A stretch of 49,564 bases of DNA from Clostridiales bacterium. GTDB lineage: Bacteria; Bacillota; Clostridia; Christensenellales; Aristaeellaceae. Below the pieces are notes generated by a model, which saw only the letters and a program-made list of their open reading frames with translations, searched no databases and was not told the DNA's origin. Positions 44,626 through 49,564 of this stretch are shown here, in pieces (the stretch's first letter is position 1; every line of letters starts with the position of its first letter). Where the stretch lies: positions 1 to 49,564 of the forward strand of contig SVGT01000011.1 in assembly GCA_015056175.1 (NCBI GenBank), written 5' to 3'. The position numbers and the translations under genes were made by a program.

Positions 44626-44654
44626 TTGCCATTGTGTACAAAAGTATGTATAAT
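44626..44654 (+). promoter_or_regulatory. Sigma-A promoter of the phosphoribosyltransferase-like gene
   Basis: TTGCCA (44626-44631), a 17-base spacer, TATAAT (44649-44654). Very close to consensus. Confidence 0.88.
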
Positions 44655-44711
44655 GAGCATACCGGATACAAACGTGACCCATCATCTAAAACGAAATAGG
44701 AGCGATGACAC

Positions 44712-45353
44712 ATGGCGATCCAGCTTTTTGAACTGCCCAACCGGACCAATAACGTGCGTCTCCGCCTGGCCAAGGGCCACTTTGCCACCAGCCACAGCCA
44801 CATCAATTACTATGTGGACCTGACCATGACCAAGCACCGTCTTAACGAAGCCCGCGAGGCCGCTGCCGTGCTGTGCAACAGCTATTCCTCCAGCACCATC
44901 GTGGATACCATTCTGTGCCTGGACGGCACCGAGGTGGTAGGTGCCTGCATGGCCAGCGAACTGACCCGCGCAGGCTTTACCAATATGAACGCCCACCGCA
45001 CCATTTACGTGGTGACGCCCGAGCATACCTCCGGCAGCCAGCTGATCTTCCGTGATAATACCGCTCCCATGATCGTGGGCAAGCACGTGCTTATCCTGGC
45101 CGCATCCGTCACCACGGGCTATACCGTCCAGGCAGCCGTGGAGGCTGTGCGCTATTACGGCGGCATGCCGGTGGGTATCAGCTGCATTTTCTCCTGCGTA
45201 CAGGAGTGCGCCGGCTTCCCGGTGGTCAGCATCTTCAACAAGCAGCGCGATCTGCCCGATTACGAGAGCCATCCTTCTGTGGATTGCCCCATGTGCAAAA
45301 ACGGCGAAAAGCTGGACGGCCTGGTGAACAGCTTCGGTGTGAGCACCTTCTGA
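44712..45353 (+). CDS. Phosphoribosyltransferase-like protein (orotate PRTase-like)
   Basis: A 213-residue protein with the type I PRTase fold pattern: STIVDTILCLDGTEVVG, then GKHVLILAASVTTGYTVQAAV, where the usual PRPP loop (DDxxTTG) reads AASVTTG, so its two acidic residues are missing. The C-terminus has SVDCPMCKNGEKLDG, a possible metal site. Such proteins are called orotate phosphoribosyltransferase-like, but the altered loop makes catalytic PRPP use doubtful; a binding or regulatory role is possible. AGGAG precedes the ATG. It has its own strong promoter and terminator. Confidence 0.75.
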   Translation: MAIQLFELPNRTNNVRLRLAKGHFATSHSHINYYVDLTMTKHRLNEAREAAAVLCNSYSSSTIVDTILCLDGTEVVGACMASELTRAGFTNMNAHRTIYVVTPEHTSGSQLIFRDNTAPMIVGKHVLILAASVTTGYTVQAAVEAVRYYGGMPVGISCIFSCVQECAGFPVVSIFNKQRDLPDYESHPSVDCPMCKNGEKLDGLVNSFGVSTF

Positions 45354-45360
45354 TTTCATA

Positions 45361-45394
45361 AAAAAAGACGCCCCGGCAGCGGGACGTCTTTTTT
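45361..45394. terminator. Bidirectional terminator
   Basis: Outer stem AAAAAAGACG / CGTCTTTTTT with an inner CCC/GGG, serving the converging phosphoribosyltransferase-like and transporter genes. Confidence 0.9.
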
Positions 45395-45404
45395 GTTGGT
45401 TTGC

Positions 45405-46676
45405 TTACACACCAAAGATCAGCCAGATCAGCACATAGGCGGGCACGATGGCGGCCAGGGTGAAGGGGATGCCGATCTTGAAAAAGTCGCCGTTCGTCAC
45501 CTCGTGGCCGTTTTTGCGCAGGATGCCGATGCCGGTGATGTTGGCAGAGGCGCCGATAGGAGTGCAGTTGCCGCCCAGGGTAGCGCCGGAAAGCAGGCCA
45601 AAGTACAGAGGCGTGGGATCCACGCCCAACGCGGCGGCCAGGCTGGCGATCACGGGGATCATGGTGGCGACGTAGGGGATATTGTCGATGAAGGCGGAGA
45701 TGGCTACCGAGCCCCACACGATGACGGTGTAGAGCACAAACACGTTGCCGCCGCCGGCCTTGGCAAGGAGCCCTGCAATGGCGTCGATGACGCCGCGGGC
45801 GGAGATGCCGCCGATCATCAGGAACAGACCCAGCAACAGGCCGATGGTCTCAAAATCGATGGACTTGAGGGGCTCGGTAACGGCGGACAGGCTCTTTTTG
45901 CGGATCAAGTTGTAGACAAGGCCGATGACCAGCAGCGTGCAGCAGATGAGGCCGTTGGTGACGGCAGGCTTGTTGGGGATGAAGGAGGCCAGGATGAGCA
46001 GCAAAATGGCGCCGCAGAGCAGATAGGTGGGCACCATGTCGGTGACCTGGGTGCGGGTGTTCATCCGGGGGATGGGGCTCTTTTCCTTGCGGAAAATGAA
46101 ATACAGAATGGCGGCGGAGAGCAAAGCGCCCAGCTCCACCATGAAGAACATGCCGGGCTTACCCTGATAGAAGAAGAAATCCATGAAGCTCATGTCCAGC
46201 GCGGAGCCCAGCATGATGGCGGTGGTATCGCCAACCAGCGTGGCGGCGCCCTGCAGATTGGAGGATACCGCAATGCCGATGATGAAGGGCACCGGGTTGG
46301 TCTTTAGCTTCCGGCAGATCTCCAGCGCCACGGGGGCGACCATCAGGACAGTGGCCACATTATCCACAAAGGCGGAAATGACGCCGGCGAACAGGGACAG
46401 CGCCACGGCGGCCCACTGCACGTTTTTGACGTGCTCCATGACCAGATCCGCCAGTAGCTCGGGCATTTTGCTGTCAATAAACAGCGCCACCAGACCCATG
46501 GTGCCCGCGATCATGAGGATCACGTTCCAGTCGATGGCGGGGAGGACGTCCGCGATGGGCAGCATGCCCGTCAGGATGAAGATGAGGGCGGAACCCAGGG
46601 CGATGTAGGGACGGTATTTGCTGAACACCAGCATGAGCACGTAGGTGGCAGCAAACAGGATGAGAGCAGGGATCAT
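45405..46676 (-). CDS. SLC13/ArsB-type anion transporter
   Basis: A 423-residue membrane protein with about 11 helices of the ion transporter superfamily (CitT, ArsB, YbiR type). Two inverted halves each carry a hairpin with a conserved pattern: SAFVDNVATVLMVAPVALEI with SNLQGAATLVGDTTAIM, and SAFIDNIPYVATMIPVIASL with GATLGGNCTPIGASANITG. The second motif is most like YbiR or P-protein-like transporters. The substrate may be an anion such as a dicarboxylate, sulfate or arsenite, or Na+/H+ exchange; sequence does not decide. AGGAA precedes the ATG. Promoter: TTGCTT-17-TATGAT on the minus strand at 46740-46768. Confidence 0.85.
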   Translation of the reverse strand: MIPALILFAATYVLMLVFSKYRPYIALGSALIFILTGMLPIADVLPAIDWNVILMIAGTMGLVALFIDSKMPELLADLVMEHVKNVQWAAVALSLFAGVISAFVDNVATVLMVAPVALEICRKLKTNPVPFIIGIAVSSNLQGAATLVGDTTAIMLGSALDMSFMDFFFYQGKPGMFFMVELGALLSAAILYFIFRKEKSPIPRMNTRTQVTDMVPTYLLCGAILLLILASFIPNKPAVTNGLICCTLLVIGLVYNLIRKKSLSAVTEPLKSIDFETIGLLLGLFLMIGGISARGVIDAIAGLLAKAGGGNVFVLYTVIVWGSVAISAFIDNIPYVATMIPVIASLAAALGVDPTPLYFGLLSGATLGGNCTPIGASANITGIGILRKNGHEVTNGDFFKIGIPFTLAAIVPAYVLIWLIFGV

Positions 46677-46739
46677 GGTGCATGTTCCTTTCTGAGGGAC
46701 ATAAGCCCGAAATAAGGCAGATGTTGTATAAACGGCATT

Positions 46740-46768
46740 ATCATAGCATTTTCTTCATATGAAAGCAA
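46740..46768 (-). promoter_or_regulatory. Promoter of the SLC13/ArsB-type transporter gene
   Basis: Minus strand: TTGCTT (46763-46768), a 17-base spacer, TATGAT (46740-46745). Confidence 0.6.
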
Positions 46769-46816
46769 TATGATATCCGCGCAAATATGTGCACCCTGCG
46801 CGCCGAATGCAGGCAG

Positions 46817-46850
46817 CAAAAAGGCAGACGCCGCTGCGCCTGCCTTTTTT
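46817..46850 (-). terminator. Terminator of the oligopeptidase gene
   Basis: Stem AAAGGCAG / CTGCCTTT with a GC-rich centre and T runs on both strands. It lies just past the stop codon at 46866. Confidence 0.85.
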
Positions 46851-46865
46851 GTTTATTTGTGTTGT

Positions 46866-48563
46866 TTACAGCATCTTTTCCAGTTCGTCGATGCGGTTGA
46901 CGACGGCGTTGACGGCCTTTTCCACCGTGCCGTATTCGAAGGGGTTTTCCAGGTTGGCAAGCTTGAGCAGATCAAAGTAGCCCAGGCTGCCGCCCGCCTG
47001 GCAAAGACGCAGGTAATCCGCCCAGGCAGCCTTTTGATCCTCCACCATGTGCAGGTAGAACTGGAAGGCGCATACCTGAGCCAGGGCGTATTCGATGTAG
47101 TAGAAGGGGTACATGAAGATGTGCTGCTTCTGCATCCAGAAGCCGCCCTGGGTGAGGAACTCGTTGCCGTCATAATCGCGCCAGGGCATGAATTCCGCTT
47201 CCAGCTCGTGCCATACCTGACGCTTTTCCATGGCGGTCATCTGGGGGTTATTGTACACGCGGTGCTGGAACTCGTCCACGCAGCACATGTAGGGAATCAC
47301 ATTCAGCGCGCCCCAGAGATGATCGTACAGGTACATGGGGGTCTTTTCGCCAAAGAATTTTTCCATCCAGGGATAGGTGAAATGCTCCATAGCCATGGAG
47401 TGGATCTCGTTGATCTCGCTGGTGGAGTGGCCCAGTTCCTGCAAAGGCAGCAGGCGGGAAGCCACATAGCCTTCAAAGGCATGGCCGGCTTCATGGGTCA
47501 AAACGCCCATATCGGCTGCGGTGCCGTTGAAATTGGAGAAGATGAAGGGCGCCTTGTAGGCGGGGAGGGAGGTGCAGTAGCCGCCGGGACGCTTGCCGGG
47601 CTTGCTTTCCAGATCAAACAGATCATACTCCACCATAAAGTCGAAGAACTCGGCCGTTTCGGGGGAGAGCTCGCGGTACATTTCCTGCGCCTTGGCGATC
47701 AGTTCGTCCTTGGTGCCCTCGGGATCGGCGTTGCCGCCGGCAAAGACCAGGGATTCATCGTACTTATACAGATGATCCAGACCCAGACGCTGACGCTGGA
47801 TATCATACAGGCGCGCGCAGGCGGGGGTCACATAATCCTTCACCTGCTGGTGGAACTTCTTCACATCCGCCTCGGTGTAGTCAAAGCGGCGGCGCTGGAG
47901 GTAAGCCATGTCGGTATAGCTCTTGAAGCCCAGGGTGTGGGCCATTTCGGTGCGCAGAGCCACCATTTCGTCATAAATCTCGTCCAGCTCGGGGGCGATG
48001 GAGGCGTACAGTTCGCTCCACTTTTCAAAGGCGGCCTTGCGGGTGGCGCGGTCGGGGGATTCCATGTTCTTGAGCAGACCGTAGAAATTGCACATTTCGC
48101 CGCGGAACTCAATCTGGGCGGTGGCGGAGCACTTGGAATAGCGCTTGACCAGCTCGCTTTCCTTGATCTGCATGGGCACCAGGCGTTCATCTGCGAAGCG
48201 CTGGCTGTTTTCCATGTTCTTGATGAAAATATCGCCGTATTCCTTGCGGGCGTCCTCCACAAAGGGGGAGCAGAGCAGCGCCTTTTCCGCCTGCTTTTCG
48301 ATGAGGGAGATGGCGGGCATGGTACGGTTGAAATAGGAGATCTCTTCATCATAGAAGGGATCCAAGGTGTTCACGCTGTTGCGGATGGAGGCGATGGAGC
48401 GCATGGTCATCACTTCCTTGCGCACTTCGGCGTGGGCAAGCCAGGCGGCCTTCAGTTCTTCCCAGCTCTTTGCGTTCTTCACATTTTCCACATGGGCAAG
48501 CGCCTTCTGCTTGTAGGCGTCCAGATCCGGGCGGGTATAGACGATATCGGCAAATTTCTGCAT
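46866..48563 (-). CDS. M3-family oligoendopeptidase (PepF-like)
   Basis: A 565-residue cytoplasmic zinc peptidase. The active site HExxH is in GVLTHEAGHAFEGYV, and the third ligand Glu is in TSEINEIHSMAMEHF, the normal M3 arrangement. The substrate-lid blocks (GNADPEGTKDELIAKA, FIFSNFNGTAADMGV) fit the M3B group. Length is typical. The start at 48563 (MQKFADIVY) follows AAGGAGGAG; an upstream in-frame start lies in the leader. It cleaves short peptides, which suits an amino-acid fermenter. It has its own promoter. Confidence 0.95.
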   Translation of the reverse strand: MQKFADIVYTRPDLDAYKQKALAHVENVKNAKSWEELKAAWLAHAEVRKEVMTMRSIASIRNSVNTLDPFYDEEISYFNRTMPAISLIEKQAEKALLCSPFVEDARKEYGDIFIKNMENSQRFADERLVPMQIKESELVKRYSKCSATAQIEFRGEMCNFYGLLKNMESPDRATRKAAFEKWSELYASIAPELDEIYDEMVALRTEMAHTLGFKSYTDMAYLQRRRFDYTEADVKKFHQQVKDYVTPACARLYDIQRQRLGLDHLYKYDESLVFAGGNADPEGTKDELIAKAQEMYRELSPETAEFFDFMVEYDLFDLESKPGKRPGGYCTSLPAYKAPFIFSNFNGTAADMGVLTHEAGHAFEGYVASRLLPLQELGHSTSEINEIHSMAMEHFTYPWMEKFFGEKTPMYLYDHLWGALNVIPYMCCVDEFQHRVYNNPQMTAMEKRQVWHELEAEFMPWRDYDGNEFLTQGGFWMQKQHIFMYPFYYIEYALAQVCAFQFYLHMVEDQKAAWADYLRLCQAGGSLGYFDLLKLANLENPFEYGTVEKAVNAVVNRIDELEKML

Positions 48564-48625
48564 AAAAAGCTCCTCCTTATAGGGCATACGAGTGAAAAAG
48601 AATCGCATGCAACGTCATTTCGATC

Positions 48626-48655
48626 ATTATACCCCTGCGCGGCGACCCTTGGCAA
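48626..48655 (-). promoter_or_regulatory. Promoter of the oligopeptidase gene
   Basis: Minus strand: TTGCCA (48650-48655), an 18-base spacer, TATAAT (48626-48631). Confidence 0.75.
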
Positions 48656-48757
48656 GGGCAGGATTGTCTTTTATGTGTTTTCCTGCTTTTTTCGGATGTT
48701 TGCGTATGCAGCGACAAAAAGCAGCAAAAAAGTAACAAAAAATGGGCGGCGCGGGTA

Positions 48758-48786
48758 TTGACAAACGGGCGGCGGGCGCGTACAAT
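48758..48786 (+). promoter_or_regulatory. Promoter of feoA
   Basis: TTGACA (48758-48763), a 17-base spacer, TACAAT (48781-48786). Confidence 0.88.
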
Positions 48787-48795
48787 ATCCCATGG

Positions 48796-48842
48796 TTAGC
48801 TTAGGCTAATTTGTTTTTTGCTCTTGGGTTAGCATTGGCTAA
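48796..48842. promoter_or_regulatory. Two palindromic metal-regulator-like operators in the feoA leader
   Basis: TTAGC-TTAG-GCTAA at 48796-48809 and TTAGC-ATTG-GCTAA at 48829-48842, each preceded by GG or G. Their centres are 33 bases apart, about three helix turns, and the first one starts at the expected transcription start. The form resembles DtxR/IdeR-family boxes (TTAGG..CCTAA) more than Fur boxes. Confidence 0.75.
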
Positions 48843-48879
48843 TCCGGGGCGCAACGAGTCAGGAAGGACGGTTACGATC

Positions 48880-49098
48880 ATGCTGAATCTCAGGGATGCA
48901 CAGGAAGGGAAGGAATACATCATCGCCCGGATCGAAACGGATGATGAGGAATTGGACGCGTTTCTGTTTTCCCTGGGCTGCTACAGCGGCGAGCCCATCA
49001 CGGTGGTTTCCCGCCGCAAGGGCACCTGCGTGGTATCCATCAAGGACGGCCGCTACAGCATCGACAATCAGCTGGCCGAAGCCATCATCCTGGAATAA
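48880..49098 (+). CDS. feoA: Ferrous iron transport protein A
   Basis: A 72-residue FeoA of the SH3-like fold: DAQEGKEYIIARIETDDEEL, FSLGCYSGEPITVVSRRKGT and SIDNQLAEAIIL follow the family pattern (G..Y.I..I....L..RL...G...G..I.V......). AGGAAGG precedes the ATG; a longer in-frame start at 48811 would run through the operators. FeoA is a small cytoplasmic helper of FeoB. An internal terminator and a further operator separate it from feoB. Confidence 0.92.
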   Translation: MLNLRDAQEGKEYIIARIETDDEELDAFLFSLGCYSGEPITVVSRRKGTCVVSIKDGRYSIDNQLAEAIILE

Positions 49099-49105
49099 AG
49101 CCTGC

Positions 49106-49135
49106 AAAAAAGAAATCGCACTGCGATTTTTTTTA
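49106..49135 (+). terminator. Terminator between feoA and feoB
   Basis: Stem AAATCGC / GCGATTT with a 3-base loop, followed by a run of T that ends at 49134. Partial read-through would favour feoA over feoB. Confidence 0.8.
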
Positions 49136-49143
49136 CAGATGAG

Positions 49144-49157
49144 TTAACTATAACTAA
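49144..49157. promoter_or_regulatory. Third, weaker operator before feoB
   Basis: TTAAC-TATA-ACTAA, the same architecture as the two feoA operators with A replacing G in each half-site, 73 bases upstream of the feoB start. Confidence 0.5.
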
Positions 49158-49230
49158 CACTTGTATTTCGGCAGGGCGGTACCCCCTGTGAAATAACCAT
49201 TTTTCCAGCATTGCGAGGAGGAAAACCATT

Positions 49231-49564
49231 ATGAGGATCGCTTTTGCGGGCAACCCCAACAGCGGCAAGACCACCATGTACAACCAGCTGACCGGCCGGA
49301 ACGAAAAGGTGGGCAACTGGGCGGGCGTTACCGTGGAAAAGAAGATGAGCCCCATCAAAAAGAGCTACTGCCCCCAGGGCATGGAGCTGATCGCCGTGGA
49401 CCTGCCCGGCGCTTATTCCATGTCTCCCTTCACCTCGGAAGAAAGCATCACCTCCGCCTACGTCAAGGGCGAAAACCCCGACGTGATCATCAACATCGTG
49501 GATGCTACCAACCTGAGCCGCAGCCTGTTCTTTACCACGCAGCTGCTGGAACTGGGCGTGCCCA
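49231..49564 (+). CDS. feoB: Ferrous iron transport protein B (partial, 5' end)
   Basis: The first 111 codons of FeoB, cut by the window edge. The GTPase domain shows G1 GNPNSGKTTMYNQLTG, G2 NWAGVTVEKK, G3 DLPGAYSM and the beginning of the NIVDATNL strand, which is the canonical FeoB order. FeoB is the membrane permease for Fe2+. GAGGAGG precedes the ATG. The iron is needed for the Fe-S hydratase and other anaerobic enzymes in the cell. Confidence 0.97.
   Translation, partial: MRIAFAGNPNSGKTTMYNQLTGRNEKVGNWAGVTVEKKMSPIKKSYCPQGMELIAVDLPGAYSMSPFTSEESITSAYVKGENPDVIINIVDATNLSRSLFFTTQLLELGVP

Noticed and set aside
46770-48761. 663-codon open frame on the plus strand opposite the oligopeptidase
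   Set aside because: Shadow frame; the opposite strand holds HExxH and a full M3 peptidase.

Overview
The window looks like a chromosomal segment of an anaerobic, amino-acid-fermenting member of the class Clostridia (Firmicutes). It is GC-rich for that group. The evidence is a clear spo0A gene, strong AGGAGG-type ribosome binding sites, promoters of the vegetative sigma-A type, a B12-dependent glutamate fermentation pathway, an F-type ATP synthase whose c subunit carries a sodium-type site, and an Mrp/MBH-type antiporter operon. I cannot name the genus; a Christensenellales-like lineage is only a guess. No tRNA, rRNA or CRISPR array was seen.

Layout. 1-9075 (minus strand): one tightly overlapped operon for a membrane arm (mrpE, F, G, an MbhD-like DUF4040 protein, an MbhE-MrpB fusion, mrpC, then four large NuoL/M/N-type subunits, the last cut by the window edge). 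9150-11740: a FlaA1/CapD-type nucleotide-sugar dehydratase and rplS. 11740-13655: spo0A, followed by decayed remains of a tyrosine and a serine recombinase. 13700-16445 (minus): two secreted wall-type proteins. 16490-19992: a decayed sugar ABC transporter operon (substrate-binding protein without its 5' end, first permease collapsed, second permease intact). 20100-20980: a low-GC island with a mini-lipoprotein, a zinc-ribbon protein and an XRE regulator with palindromic operators. 21139-21885: a parvulin-type PPIase.

21942-35105 is the metabolic core: two divergent operons that together encode the methylaspartate route of glutamate fermentation. The minus operon holds citC, a P-loop protein, glmS, glmL, glmE and mal. 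The plus operon holds citD, citE, citF, a two-subunit class I hydratase (probable mesaconase), a GntR regulator, a citX-citG fusion and a Cys-rich protein. Predicted flow: glutamate to 3-methylaspartate (GlmES) to mesaconate (Mal) to citramalate (hydratase) to acetate plus pyruvate (the CitDEF-like lyase). The prosthetic-group genes for that lyase (citX, citG, citC) are all local.

35253-42811 is a complete F1Fo ATP synthase operon (atpZ, I, B, E, E, F, H, A, G, D, C). It has two c-subunit genes with a two-carboxylate, sodium-type site and a subunit a with a long insertion. With the Mrp-type operon this points to an energy economy that couples sodium and protons.

42840-45353 holds a macro-domain protein, a von Willebrand A protein with an SD-sequestering leader hairpin, and a phosphoribosyltransferase-like protein. 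45405-48563 (minus) holds an SLC13/ArsB-type transporter and an M3 oligopeptidase. 48758-49564 is a feoA-feoB ferrous iron uptake locus with repeated TTAGC-N4-GCTAA operators; feoB runs off the window.
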